A stretch of DNA of 52,410 bases from Deltaproteobacteria bacterium (GCA_021801125.1 JAJYYI010000020.1:1-52410); one strand, 5' to 3'. Shown: positions 27,373 to 36,447, counted from the first letter of the stretch. Made by a program: numbers and translations. The notes: generated by a model not told the origin, from the letters alone.

Positions 27373-28659
27373 TCAAAGCGCCGAACCGATAGATCTCAGG
27401 ATTCGCCGCAACAAGCTGCCGATACCGCCGAGAATCACGGCCAGCAGAAGTTCGAGTCGGCCAAGCATAACCTTGATAAAGCCGCCTCTCGGGACCGCGC
27501 CTTGCGTGACGAGCGGGATCTGGTTGATAACGGTATCTCCGCGCGACAGCGTGAGCATGCCGACCTTAGTTTGTTGCTTAACCGGCGCTACGAGGTAAGA
27601 AGAATCGAGCGTGGCAGAGAGCTTTACGCTTTTTACCTCTTCCCTGAATACGACGGCGACCGGCGCCGACGCGGGCCCGATCTCTACCGAACCTGCCCTT
27701 CCCTCGTAAACGTCGATTTTGCTCGGTGCGACCTGCCGCCAATCCGGGCTAGCCGGAGCGAACGTGCGGAAACCCCAGTCCAGCAGCTTTTCGGTTTCGA
27801 GTCGGCGACGCTCCGCGTTGGGTGCTCCCATCACCACGGCTATCAGGCCCAGGTTGTTCGCGTGCGCCGAGGCGACAAGATGGAAGCCCGCCTCTTCGAC
27901 GTGTCCGGTCTTGAGCCCGTCTACCCGCGAATCGTAAAAGAGCAACGTATTCCAGTTGCGCTGGGTGATCGCGTGAAACGTGAATTCCTTGGTCGCCGTG
28001 TACGTGAGCGCCTCAGGGAAGCGGCTTAGAATTATCGAGCCCAGCTTGGCCATATCAGCCGCCGTCGTGTACTGCTCAGGCGCCGGCAGGCCGTCCGGGT
28101 TCTCGAAATGGGTCTCGTTAAGGCCGAGCCCGCGGCATTCATCGTTCATCATCACGACAAACGCCTGCGCGCTGCCTCCGATATATTCAGCGATCGCAAA
28201 GGCCGCGTCATTGCCCGACGAAACCATCAAGCCGTAAAGCAGATCGCGGATGGTCACGCGTTGGCCGACCTCCAAAAACATCTTGGAAATCGATCTGCTC
28301 ACCGAAAGTCGCCACGCCGCCTCGCTGATTGTGACCGTTGTGTCGGGCGTGATGCGTCCCTGCTTGAGGGCCTTAAGCGTGATGTAGAACGTCATCAGCT
28401 TTGCCAGGCTCGCCGGCTGCATCCGCTGATGCTCGTTATACGTGTATAAAGGCGTGCTGTAGTCGGCCGGCACCAAGATCGCCGCCTTCGCGTTCAGCGC
28501 GAACGGCGCGGGACGACCTTCCAAGATGTGAACCTGGGACAGGACGGCCGCTGAATCCGGCGTCTGGTGGTGGCCTCCCACAGCCCAACCATATCGAGAC
28601 AGCAGTGCATCGACCACCAGCGCGGTCAGGAAAATAGCGCGAAGGCCCCAACGCTTCAT
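27373..28659 (-). CDS. D-alanyl-D-alanine carboxypeptidase (PBP5/6 family)
   Basis: A 428-residue low-molecular-mass penicillin-binding protein. It has a signal peptide (hydrophobic residues 8-17), then SxxK (SLAK) in MQPASLAKLMTFY, SxN (SGN) in MVSSGNDAAFAIAEY and KTG in DGLKTGHVEEAGFHLV, followed by a PBP5-type C-terminal beta domain and a terminal hydrophobic/amphipathic helix that would anchor it to the inner membrane. It trims the terminal D-Ala of peptidoglycan pentapeptides in the periplasm. Confidence 0.95.
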   Translation of the reverse strand: MKRWGLRAIFLTALVVDALLSRYGWAVGGHHQTPDSAAVLSQVHILEGRPAPFALNAKAAILVPADYSTPLYTYNEHQRMQPASLAKLMTFYITLKALKQGRITPDTTVTISEAAWRLSVSRSISKMFLEVGQRVTIRDLLYGLMVSSGNDAAFAIAEYIGGSAQAFVVMMNDECRGLGLNETHFENPDGLPAPEQYTTAADMAKLGSIILSRFPEALTYTATKEFTFHAITQRNWNTLLFYDSRVDGLKTGHVEEAGFHLVASAHANNLGLIAVVMGAPNAERRRLETEKLLDWGFRTFAPASPDWRQVAPSKIDVYEGRAGSVEIGPASAPVAVVFREEVKSVKLSATLDSSYLVAPVKQQTKVGMLTLSRGDTVINQIPLVTQGAVPRGGFIKVMLGRLELLLAVILGGIGSLLRRILRSIGSAL

Positions 28660-28807
28660 AGTGCAATCACAAGATAGGAGTCGGATGGTCTATTGGCAAG
28701 TTTGCCGTTAAAGTTAATTGCCGATGGAGGATTCGGCGCTGTCGCGCGGTGGCTCGCGACAACCGCCCAGTAGTGGTCGCAGCGCGGCCTAAGGACGTTA
28801 CGTTAGG

Positions 28808-30139
28808 ATGGACCTTTCTGTAGTATTGCCGGTGCTGAACGAGAGTGAGAATTTGCGCCGGCTTTTGCCACGCTTGGGTCAGCTTTTGCGCGAGCTTGGC
28901 CTCGAGTTCGAGACGATCATCGTCGACGGCGGGTCGATCGATGGCACTCCGGACGTCGCTCGACAGATGAGGGCGCGGGTGATCACCCAAGACCGCCCGG
29001 GCTATGCCGCGGCGCTGGTCTGCGGTTTTGCCGCGGCCCGCGGCCGCTACGTTCTGACGCTCGACGCGGACATGTCGCATGACCCGGAATACGTCGCGAA
29101 AATGTGGCGGGCGCGCACGCGCGCCGATATCGTCATCGCCTCTCGCTACGTCCGCGGCGGCGTGGCTTACACGTCGCTGCTGCGCCGCGGCCTAAGCCGC
29201 ATCCTCAACACGACGCTGCGGTTGGTACTGGCGATTCCGGTGTACGATTTGTCGAGCGGCTTTCGCCTGTACCGGCGTGAGGCGCTCGACAATCTAAGCC
29301 TTCAGGCCGCCAACTTCGAGGTGCTCGAAGAAATCTTGATCAAGGCATGTTGCCGCGGCTTCACGATAACCGAGGTTCCGTTTACTTATTTTCCGCGGGG
29401 CGCAGGCCGCTCGCATGCGCGGCTGATTCAATTCGGCCTGGACCTTGTCCTCAGCACGGTTAAGCTCTGGCGGCTGCGCAACTCAATCGAGTCCGCCGAT
29501 TACGACGAGCGCGCTTTTTACAGCCTAATCCCAACGCAGCGCTTCCGGCATCGCCGTCGCCATCGCATTATCGTCGGATGGGCTCGGGGCGCGGGACGCA
29601 CCTTGGACATTGGCTGCGGTTCGAGCCTGATCATTCAGAGTCTTAACAACGCCTTTGCCGTCGAGATTGACAGCGACAAAACGCGCCTCCTGTCGCGCCG
29701 CGGAGTCCCAGTGGTGAGAGGTTCGGCTTTTGCGCTTCCGTTTCGGGATAAAACCTTCGAGTGCGTAATCAGCTCCCACGTTATCGAACATATCCCGTTC
29801 TCCGAAAGTCTGTTCGTCGAGATGCGCCGAGTTCTGAGCGATAACGGCACGTTGATAATCGGAACGCCCGACTACGCCACGTTGTCCGGACGGATTATCG
29901 AGCCGATTTACACTGCGGTCGCTCCCCGCGGTTACAACCATGAGCATGTCTCCCATTACACCCGTCAGGGTCTAAGCCGCATCCTTGAATGCGCCGGATT
30001 TGCTCATGAGGAGACCTTCTATGTCGGCGGCAGCGAGCTAATCATGCGCTGGCGGGCGGTCGCGCCGGCCGATTTCCGCGGTTTAGAGTCCGGTGACCGG
30101 CCTCAGGAGCCGTTTGCACCAAGTGCGGCTTCAGCTTGA
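28808..30139 (+). CDS. GT2 glycosyltransferase fused to a SAM methyltransferase
   Basis: A 443-residue two-domain protein. Residues 1-230 are a GT-A glycosyltransferase of the dolichol-phosphate-mannose synthase type (VVLPVLNESENL, IIVDGGSIDGTPDVA, LDADMSHDPEY with the DxD motif, SSGFRLYRREAL). Residues 255-410 are a class I methyltransferase (LDIGCGSS, FECVISSHVIEHI). No polytopic membrane region follows the GT domain, unlike GtrB-type enzymes. It could glycosylate a polyprenyl phosphate and methylate the sugar or lipid product; this coupling is inference. Confidence 0.88.
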   Translation: MDLSVVLPVLNESENLRRLLPRLGQLLRELGLEFETIIVDGGSIDGTPDVARQMRARVITQDRPGYAAALVCGFAAARGRYVLTLDADMSHDPEYVAKMWRARTRADIVIASRYVRGGVAYTSLLRRGLSRILNTTLRLVLAIPVYDLSSGFRLYRREALDNLSLQAANFEVLEEILIKACCRGFTITEVPFTYFPRGAGRSHARLIQFGLDLVLSTVKLWRLRNSIESADYDERAFYSLIPTQRFRHRRRHRIIVGWARGAGRTLDIGCGSSLIIQSLNNAFAVEIDSDKTRLLSRRGVPVVRGSAFALPFRDKTFECVISSHVIEHIPFSESLFVEMRRVLSDNGTLIIGTPDYATLSGRIIEPIYTAVAPRGYNHEHVSHYTRQGLSRILECAGFAHEETFYVGGSELIMRWRAVAPADFRGLESGDRPQEPFAPSAASA

Positions 30140-30334
30140 GCCAATGCGACTGAACTTCTCAAGCTCCATGCTGCTTGTCACCGCGATGAAGGACCTTCGC
30201 GGCGAGCATGAGACCGCCGACCTTTTCGCTGGATGACTGCTTAGCAGCCGGCCGGCGCTTGCCGCGTAGCGCTGGCGGCTGTGCGAGTCGCTTCGCTGGT
30301 TTAGCCCGGTGCCAGAGGCTAACTTGTATGGCTG

Positions 30335-32011
30335 ATGGCGTCGTTTTGCGAGTTAGCGCGGTTATGCGACGCATTGTCGCAGACTGCAAGCAGGCTTCAA
30401 CGGGTTCGGCTGGTCGCCGACTTCTTGAGCGCGCTTTCGCCGCAGGAGGCGGAAATCGCGGCACGCTTTCTCGCCGGGCGGACGGTCGCACAGGGAGACG
30501 ACGCCAGGCTCAAGCTTAGTGTGCGTGCGGTTTGGAAGGTCGCGGCTGAATTGGTGGCCGGAGCGGCGCCCGATGAGGGGATATTCGAGACCGCCGCTGA
30601 CTTCGGTGAGGCCGTTGAAATTCTGATGCGGATGCGCGGGGAGCCATCGGGAACGCCGCTGACGCTGCTTGATGTCGAGCGGGGCTTTGAGGCGATCTCC
30701 GTTATTGAAGGCCGCGCCGCCCGTCAAGCGAAGCTCGCCGGTCTCCGCGAGCTTTTTGCGCGCTCCTCGTCGCTGGAAGGCAAGCTGCTGGCGCGCATTG
30801 TCGTCGGAGAAATGCGCCAAGGAGTGGGCGAAGGACTGATCGTCGAGGCGGTCGCCAGCATGACCGCGCGGCCGATCGCCGAGGTTCAGCGGGCCTTCAT
30901 GCTGGAGGGCGACGTCGGCCGTCTGGCGCGAGCCGCGCGGCAGGGCAGCCTGACGTTGGCGCCGACGACCGGTCTGCTTTCGCGGCCGAGGCCGTTGAGG
31001 CCGATGCTGGCTCAGCCCGCGCCTGACGTCGCGCAAGCCTTTGCCTTGCTCAACCGTCCCTTTGCCCTGGAGCATAAGCTTGACGGGGCGCGAGTGCAGA
31101 TCCATCGATTTGGCGACGAGGTGAAAATATTTTCGCGCCGTCTGAATGAAGTTACGCGAAGCTTGCCTGAGGTGGCCGCGATGATGCGGGAGCGTCTCAA
31201 GGATGACGGCGTAATCATGGACGGAGAGGTGATTGCGCTGGGCGTCGACGGCAGGCCGCGGTCGTTTCAGGATTTGATGCGCCGCTTCGGACGCGTTCGC
31301 GACGTCGACCGGCTGTTGCGCGAACAGCCCACGGCGCTTTTCCTGTTCGACCTGATGGCGCGGGACGGCCGGCTTTTGGTCGACATGCCGTATCATAGCC
31401 GGTGGGATTCCCTAAGCGAGGTCGCGCAGCGCGCGAACCTGACGCTGGCGCGCAGAATCATCCCCGGCTCGGTCGAAGAAGCCGAAGCCTTTTTCGAAGA
31501 CGCGATCGCTGCGGGGTACGAAGGAGTGATGGCCAAGGCGCTCGACAGCATTTATACACCCGGCGCGCGCGGGGGCGGATGGCTTAAAATCAAGCGGGCG
31601 CATACGCTCGACCTCGTGGTCGTCGCCGCTGATTGGGGTTACGGGCGCCGGCGCGGATGGCTCTCCAACTACCATCTGGCCGCACGCGGAGAAAGCCCGG
31701 GCGAATTGCTCGAAGTCGGCAAAACTTTCAAAGGCCCGAGCGATGAGGAATTCGAGGCGATTACGGAGCAGCTCCTTGCGCTTAAGCGGGACGAGCAAGA
31801 CGGCACCGTCTTCGTCCGACCGGAGCTCGTGGTCGAGGTAGCCTACAGCGATGTTCAGCGAAGCCCTCGCTACCCCTGCGGCTTCGCGCTGCGCTTTGCG
31901 CGTGTCGTGCGGGTCCGCGAGGATAAAACCGTATCCGACGTCGATACAGTGGCGACTATCGCACAACGCTTCGCCGAGCAGAGCACGCCGGCGATGATCA
32001 GGCGTGGGTAG
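30335..32011 (+). CDS. ATP-dependent DNA ligase
   Basis: A 558-residue ligase with the three domains of archaeal/LigB-like enzymes: N-terminal DNA-binding domain (1-215), adenylation domain with K248 in motif I (EHKLDGAR), motifs III (VIMDGEV), IV (YEGVMAK) and V (GGWLKIK), and C-terminal OB fold ending RFARVVRVREDKTVSDVDTV. The lysine is adenylylated by ATP before nick sealing. It supplements the NAD-dependent LigA; no Ku or LigD domains are adjacent. Confidence 0.95.
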   Translation: MASFCELARLCDALSQTASRLQRVRLVADFLSALSPQEAEIAARFLAGRTVAQGDDARLKLSVRAVWKVAAELVAGAAPDEGIFETAADFGEAVEILMRMRGEPSGTPLTLLDVERGFEAISVIEGRAARQAKLAGLRELFARSSSLEGKLLARIVVGEMRQGVGEGLIVEAVASMTARPIAEVQRAFMLEGDVGRLARAARQGSLTLAPTTGLLSRPRPLRPMLAQPAPDVAQAFALLNRPFALEHKLDGARVQIHRFGDEVKIFSRRLNEVTRSLPEVAAMMRERLKDDGVIMDGEVIALGVDGRPRSFQDLMRRFGRVRDVDRLLREQPTALFLFDLMARDGRLLVDMPYHSRWDSLSEVAQRANLTLARRIIPGSVEEAEAFFEDAIAAGYEGVMAKALDSIYTPGARGGGWLKIKRAHTLDLVVVAADWGYGRRRGWLSNYHLAARGESPGELLEVGKTFKGPSDEEFEAITEQLLALKRDEQDGTVFVRPELVVEVAYSDVQRSPRYPCGFALRFARVVRVREDKTVSDVDTVATIAQRFAEQSTPAMIRRG

Positions 32012-32061
32012 GCATAGGCTTAAGGACGGGTCGATTTACCTAACGGCGTTGGTGAAACTCA

Positions 32062-32559
32062 ATGGCAAACCTAAACCTTACGTTGTCGCTTGACGAGAAA
32101 GCGCTGCGCAAACTCGAACAGTTCGCCGCCCGCGAGAATAAGGACTTGGGCGGTCTGGTTGAGCGTTACTCGTTGTCCCTGGCGGACGAAATGCAAGAGA
32201 GAAGCGCGCAAAGCCAGCCGGCGGTCGGCGCGAAGCCTTCCGACCAAGCTGTGGCGAAAGAGAGTTACTCAATCGAAATCCTGGCCAAAAGTGACACGCT
32301 TCGGATGGTGACGATAGCAATCCCGTCGGGTGGTTGCGTACCCTGGCATTTCCATACAAACGTTCGTGACACCTTCTTTTGCCTCAACCAGCCGATAGTG
32401 ATCGAGACTAAAGGGCCGGAAAGTCGCGTGGAACTGCGGCCGGGGCAAACGTTCTCGGTCGCACCCCGCCAACCCCATCGCGTAAGCTCTGCGACTGGTG
32501 ATGCATGCAGGTTTGCCCTGCTTCAAGGCGTGGGCGTCTACGACTTCGTGCCGCTTTGA
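32062..32559 (+). CDS. RHH-like N-terminus fused to a cupin domain
   Basis: A 165-residue protein. Residues 4-45 (LTLSLDEKALRKLEQFAARENKDLGGLVERYS) resemble a strand plus two helices as in ribbon-helix-helix DNA-binding proteins. Residues 70-165 form a small cupin with HxH (WHFHTN) and a later RQPHRV histidine, so a metal site is likely. It may be a ligand-sensing regulator. The start lies 50 bases after the ligase stop, possibly one transcript. Confidence 0.75.
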   Translation: MANLNLTLSLDEKALRKLEQFAARENKDLGGLVERYSLSLADEMQERSAQSQPAVGAKPSDQAVAKESYSIEILAKSDTLRMVTIAIPSGGCVPWHFHTNVRDTFFCLNQPIVIETKGPESRVELRPGQTFSVAPRQPHRVSSATGDACRFALLQGVGVYDFVPL

Positions 32560-32714
32560 CCAACAGCCGCGTCGCGCGGGCGCGGATGCGCCGAATCGAC
32601 GCACGGCATGGCACTGGCGCTGGCGCGGTCTCGCGCTGTGGCGGCTGAGGGCTGTGGGCTCGTTTCGCGGGTTTTCGCGATTTTCGCCTTTTCTGTTGAC
32701 CCCACCGGCTGAGT

Positions 32715-33620
32715 CTACCAGCGGCTCGCCCCGTCCGCCGGCGTTGCTGTTGAGGGACGCTGCGCTTGTGCGATCGCTGCAAAGTTGGTCAACGTAACGC
32801 CGGCCTTTGCGATCGCGTCCTGGACTCGCGGGCTGGTAAGAATCTCGGTTTCGTGATTAGCTGGTTTGTCCTTCCCGCCCGCGCTTCCGTTGGCCTCGCC
32901 GACTGGATGGAAATAGAACTCGGTGAACGAGCCAGGAGGTAGCGCCGCGATTACCGAACAGACGTAGCTTTCGTTAAGACGACCGGTCTGTAGGAAGCCG
33001 AAGAGGCTGTCAGTGAAACCAACGCCGCGCGCCTTGAGCCGGCGCGCCGCGCGGGCGGACAGCAGGCTGAAGAATGTCGCGTCGATAAGCTTGAATCCCA
33101 GCCGATCGCGCGCATACGCAAGCGTCGTCGCAAGCGGCTCGCGAACCACGCGGACGTAAGGCACGCGATACTCCGGAGCCAACTCGCCGAGAATATCGAT
33201 CAACACCGGATGGAGATGTAGGTTGCGATGGCCGTCGATATGGTTGAGATAGCCAACGAGCCTAAGATGAGTCTCAATCTGCGCGCGGCACTCGTCGCGC
33301 AAAGCGTCGCGCAGCCTTGGGTTGAGCCAATAGCGAAACCCTGCCGGCACTTCATGGCCGGCGAAGCGGCCGGCGCTATCCACCACGCCACGCAAGCGCT
33401 CGGCGGGCAATACGCTTAAGCCATCGCAAAAAACGAGATGCAGGCCTACGTCCAACGAAGGGTACTGTTGCGCCGCCGTGAGCGCCTCGTTGCGGGCCTC
33501 GCCGGTTACCATCAGGCTCGTCGCCGTGAGCACACCCTCGGTGTGCGCTCGCACGATGCCGGCGTTGGTTGCGGCGGAGAGTCCGAAGTCATCACCGTTG
33601 ATGATCAGCGTTTTGCGCAT
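32715..33620 (-). CDS. hpnK: YdjC-like deacetylase, HpnK type
   Basis: About 301 residues from the ATG at 33620; the frame is open to 33809 but that part is not family-like. LIINGDDFGLSAATNAGIVRAHTEGVLTATSLMV carries the DD metal site, and GLHLVF and HIDGHRNLHLHP carry further ligands. This pattern fits the ChbG/YdjC carbohydrate deacetylases and the HpnK subgroup found with hopanoid genes. No other hopanoid gene is in the window, so the role in hopanoid side-chain work is inferred from the subgroup only. Confidence 0.8.
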   Translation of the reverse strand: MRKTLIINGDDFGLSAATNAGIVRAHTEGVLTATSLMVTGEARNEALTAAQQYPSLDVGLHLVFCDGLSVLPAERLRGVVDSAGRFAGHEVPAGFRYWLNPRLRDALRDECRAQIETHLRLVGYLNHIDGHRNLHLHPVLIDILGELAPEYRVPYVRVVREPLATTLAYARDRLGFKLIDATFFSLLSARAARRLKARGVGFTDSLFGFLQTGRLNESYVCSVIAALPPGSFTEFYFHPVGEANGSAGGKDKPANHETEILTSPRVQDAIAKAGVTLTNFAAIAQAQRPSTATPADGASRW

Positions 33621-33937
33621 CAGCGTACGCGCGCTATTTCGTCTGGAGATGTTCTCGCGCTGCCCAGAGGCAGGCAATGGCGCTTTTTTGAGTGAGCGAC
33701 TGCTTTCCCAACACACGTCTGGAGCCAGCGGCCCGCCGCCGCGACGTTTGCGCGAGCTGCGAATGTTCCTTGGTGAGCATTCCCAGGACAACGTCGCCCT
33801 GCCTGGCAAATGGTTGACGGCCTGTCTCCTGTTTGGACTTGAAGTGAGAAAGCCGGCATGGTTGGCCGGTCACAATCAGATCGTCGTCCATACACACAAA
33901 CACCTTGTCCGCGTATACGGCCCTTAGAGCGTTACAG
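33621..33937. other. Intergenic region at the left flank of the element
   Basis: No gene supported; several overlapping short frames on both strands are shadows. It separates the hpnK start from the tRNA-Phe fragment and is the last chromosomal stretch before the predicted junction. Confidence 0.4.
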
Positions 33938-33979
33938 TGGTGGGCAGGGGCAGAATCGAACTGCCGACACGAGGATTTT
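33938..33979 (-). repeat. 3' fragment of tRNA-Phe (predicted att site)
   Basis: Read on the minus strand, this is the 3' part of a tRNA: AAAATCCTC (anticodon loop and 3' stem), GTGTC (5-base variable loop), T arm GGCAG-TTCGATT-CTGCC, acceptor strand CCTGCCC, discriminator A and CCA. The order matches bacterial tRNA-Phe(GAA). The expected 5' half (beginning GGGCAGG) is missing, and the base for the first anticodon position is absent (GGATT-AAAATCC instead of GGATTGAAAATCC). A 3' tRNA fragment of this extent is the usual att duplication left by tyrosine integrases. Confidence 0.75.
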
Positions 33980-33997
33980 AATCCGCTTCATCGCAGG

Positions 33998-34040
33998 ACG
34001 AAAAAGGCCAGCAAAGATAAGCTCCGCTACGAAAAAGCCT
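33998..34040 (+). repeat. Direct repeats beside the att site
   Basis: ACGAAAAAGGCC (33998-34009) and ACGAAAAAGCCT (34029-34040) are 31 bases apart, within 60 bases of the att fragment. Integrase arm sites or excisionase sites often look like this, but the repeat is short. Confidence 0.35.
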
Positions 34041-34143
34041 TTAATTTCAGGTAGTTAGCCGATTTCCCTGTCCCCTATAAAACCTCGCTCACCCGCCCTA
34101 AAACGGGCAAAACCGCGTTGAGACTGCAGCGAATTGCAGCGCG

Positions 34144-34171
34144 TTGACCGTGGGGAATCACACGCTAAAAT
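34144..34171 (+). promoter_or_regulatory. Promoter of the excisionase-like gene, possibly leaderless
   Basis: TTGACC (34144-34149) and TAAAAT (34166-34171) are separated by 16 bases. Transcription would begin around 34178, the first base of the first ATG, so the message may be leaderless. No ribosome site precedes that ATG. Confidence 0.5.
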
Positions 34172-34177
34172 GCGCTC

Positions 34178-34564
34178 ATGACCGAAGCTATGAGCACTCA
34201 ACAGAGCGAGGCGTGGCTCGCACGGCTTTGCAAAAAACCCTCCTTTCGCCTTCTGAATTGGTGCGGTCGCTTGACCAACCGCGAATCACGGAAAAAACGC
34301 TGGAAGCCTGGCGGCGCAATCGGCGCTACCAACGCAGCGGCGAGCATGGCCCGCGGTTACATTCGCCGCGGCAGACATATCCTTCACCCGTTAGCTGCGG
34401 TCCGCGATTGGTTCCACGGTGATCTAATGTCCCGGTCGCTTCCCCAAGACGTGATATTTTGCCTGGCGTCTAGTCGGGTTTTCCAACCTCAACATAAATT
34501 ACCGTTACTCGACAATTCCCGCCTGCGTGCCGTGCGCGCGTTACTCAAGGAAGCTTTGAAATGA
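34178..34564 (+). pseudogene. Excisionase/AlpA-like HTH protein with two compensating frameshifts
   Basis: The frame from ATG 34178 encodes 128 residues, but its residues 19-62 are out of frame. In the -1 frame the same bases read LLSPSELVRSLDQPRITEKTLEAWRR, a HTH_17/MerR-like recognition motif. The original frame resumes with YIRRGRHILHPLAAVRDWF, the second half of the same domain. The simplest reading is a one-base loss in the A-run near 34232 and a one-base gain near 34360. Such small HTH proteins control excision or transcription of integrated elements. Sequencing indels would give the same picture. Confidence 0.6.
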
Positions 34565-35496
34565 CCACGGAAAGTGGGCTGCCCGCCATGAGCGTACGGC
34601 GCGGACTTTTGATTTGAGCCCGTTGCACCGATAGACTCCGCGCGATTAGTTCGTGTAGCAATTGCCTGGGTCGCAGTCACATCCTCGTCGTCGAACGAAC
34701 TCAGGAGTGTCGTCTCGAACGTAGCCGTAAGCATATCATACCGTTACCTCACCGCAAACGGTTAGAGGTCGCACTGCCGCTTCTCGCCGGCGTCGAGTGT
34801 GCCTAACCAGACGTAGAATTGGCCGCCGTTCAACCACAGCAAGACGAGCTCGCGAACGACCGGAACAACCGCCTGGAAGCTGGCCAGCGCTCGTGCCGTT
34901 CCACCATCCTTGCAGCGCTGCCCCTCCCCTCTTCGACCCGTCGCTGATTAGCTACAGCGTAAGCGCGTAGATGCGCAACCTTGCGGTGGTGGCCTTGAAC
35001 GATACGTGCGCGGCTAGACCCATGACGGCTGACTCCCGATATATATATATTTAATATGTTAGATATATACGCATACCGAAACGCCAAGCGCTTTCGCCTT
35101 ATTACACGCCATTGACGACCCCAGCGCCTCACCGGTGAATTACTTGAAGCCGGCAAACCGCCGGTTTTGAGTTTGTTCGCAAAAACCCGGGGAGTATCGG
35201 CACAGACGAGCGAAAAGCCAGTGTGGGCGAGTACGAAGGCGCACTCGTCGCCAGCTCCTCGTGGGGCATTGTGGTTGCGGCGCTGAAGGAGAACCACACA
35301 ATCCAGCTCTGCATTCACTAGCCAAAGCCTTCGAGAATATCACTTCAGCGAATAAGTGCCTGCTCGATGATTACAACGGTAGTCATCAGCTACTGCCGGG
35401 CTGAGCGATTATGAATCGCGAAGTATGCTCAGTGTTTCGATCAGCAATAAGGCACAAGAAACAACTAGTGTGAATACACCTAGCTAACTGAGCACT
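34565..35496. other. AT-rich intergenic region with a decayed minus-strand remnant
   Basis: No intact gene is convincing. On the minus strand, 34762-34930 reads a protein-like end (ALASFQAVVPVVRELVLLWL, then GGQFYVWLGTLDAG, stop) that cannot be extended in frame; other pieces appear in the other two frames up to 35318, suggesting a decayed gene. At 35038-35072 there is a run of almost only A and T, unusual here. GAGAATATCA occurs at 35333-35342 and 35499-35508, and GCGATT-ATG-AATCGC at 35405-35419. This is the best place for a replication origin of the element (inference). Confidence 0.35.
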
Positions 35497-35528
35497 TGAG
35501 AATATCAACATGCGTTGTTATATAACAG
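35497..35528 (+). promoter_or_regulatory. Promoter with palindromic operator before the RHH gene
   Basis: TTGAGA (35497-35502) and TATATA (35520-35525) are 17 bases apart. The perfect palindrome TGTTATATAACA (35517-35528) covers the -10 element, 17 bases before the RHH start. The layout is that of an autorepressed operon controlled by its first gene. Confidence 0.6.
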
Positions 35529-35545
35529 AATATAGGGGAAACAAT

Positions 35546-35833
35546 ATGTCAACACGAAATAACCGACTACGTCTCATGGCATTTTATGTTTCCGAGCGAG
35601 TCGCCGAACGGATTAGACGAGTCGCCCAGGAAAGCGAGACCAGTATCAGCGCTGTGGTGCGGGTGGCTGTGCGCAGATATCTCGCTGAGTATAAATCGCC
35701 GTCGGCAGCCGAAGACACTGCAGTTGGGAGTTACATCGCGGATGAAGCGGCAACAAACAAAGGGCCAGGCGGCAACCTGGCCCTTACAGAAGCTTTCCGG
35801 CCGTCTCACCCGGCCAGAGAACAGGCGCTTTAG
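35546..35833 (+). CDS. Ribbon-helix-helix (CopG-like) regulator
   Basis: 95 residues from the ATG at 35546 (AGGGG 7 bases upstream). The N-terminus RLRLMAFYVSERVAERIRRVAQESETSISAVVRVAVRRYL is a strand followed by two helices, as in CopG/Arc proteins; the C-terminal half is low complexity. It heads the replication operon and probably binds the palindrome overlapping its own promoter, limiting expression of the replication protein as CopG does in plasmids (inference by analogy). Confidence 0.75.
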   Translation: MSTRNNRLRLMAFYVSERVAERIRRVAQESETSISAVVRVAVRRYLAEYKSPSAAEDTAVGSYIADEAATNKGPGGNLALTEAFRPSHPAREQAL

Positions 35834-35847
35834 GAGGTGCGCCAGAG

Positions 35848-36447
35848 ATGCTGTCAAAGTTCTTTTCTTGCCTAAAGCAACGTGCGTCAACTAGCTCCAG
35901 TGGTCTAGACCCAAATACCCTCGGCTATGGCCGAGGCCTCTGCTCGTACAAGGAGCTGCGTGGCAAAGCCGACCGATACCTGCCGGAAATCATGAGGCAC
36001 ATCGCTGCTGCGCTGCGCGTACCGCTGAGCGCAGTTCAGACCACCAGCCTCTTTGAGGACAAAAACAAAAGCGTCGACCTGCGGGTTAAGCATTACCTAA
36101 TACACGTGCGCATCCGATTTTCGAGATTCGAGCCGGACGTTTTTACGCTCACCACCCTAGAGCAGAGTGGCCAGGCGGCCGAACTTACACGCGTTATTTA
36201 CGAACGGGCAGAAACGAATACAAACCGTGAACGGCTGCTCTTTTATGCGTGGGTGCGCAACGGGGCGCTCTACTGTTGGCGCCTGGTAACTCTGCGTCCA
36301 CTTCAAAATGCCCATCTACTCGGCACGACGATACGCAACCTCATCGATGGCGGGTCATTATACGTGGAAATTCCTTGGAATGTGCTCGGACCCTCCGCCA
36401 TTATTGCTGAAGATTGGCCGGTAGAGGAGATGCAAAATGCAGCATAA
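35848..36447 (+). CDS. Hypothetical protein of the replication operon
   Basis: 199 residues behind a very strong ribosome site (AGGAGGTG, 7 bases before the ATG), 14 bases after the RHH stop. The product is a soluble alpha/beta-looking protein (YLPEIMRHIAAALRVPLSAVQTTSLF, VDLRVKHYLIHVRIRF). I do not recognise a family. Its end overlaps the next gene by 11 bases, so they are translationally coupled. Confidence 0.75.
   Translation: MLSKFFSCLKQRASTSSSGLDPNTLGYGRGLCSYKELRGKADRYLPEIMRHIAAALRVPLSAVQTTSLFEDKNKSVDLRVKHYLIHVRIRFSRFEPDVFTLTTLEQSGQAAELTRVIYERAETNTNRERLLFYAWVRNGALYCWRLVTLRPLQNAHLLGTTIRNLIDGGSLYVEIPWNVLGPSAIIAEDWPVEEMQNAA

Noticed and set aside
30362-31396. 344-codon minus-strand frame
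   Set aside because: Lies entirely within the DNA ligase gene on the opposite strand; its translation has no family-like motif and mirrors the GC codon pattern of the ligase.
33938-33990. tRNA-Leu(TAA) reading of the tRNA fragment
   Set aside because: The variable loop is 5 bases (GTGTC), not the long class II arm of tRNA-Leu, and the arm sequences fit tRNA-Phe.
34489-34734. 81-codon minus-strand frame
   Set aside because: Overlaps the end of the excisionase-like gene, lacks a ribosome site and has no recognisable domain.
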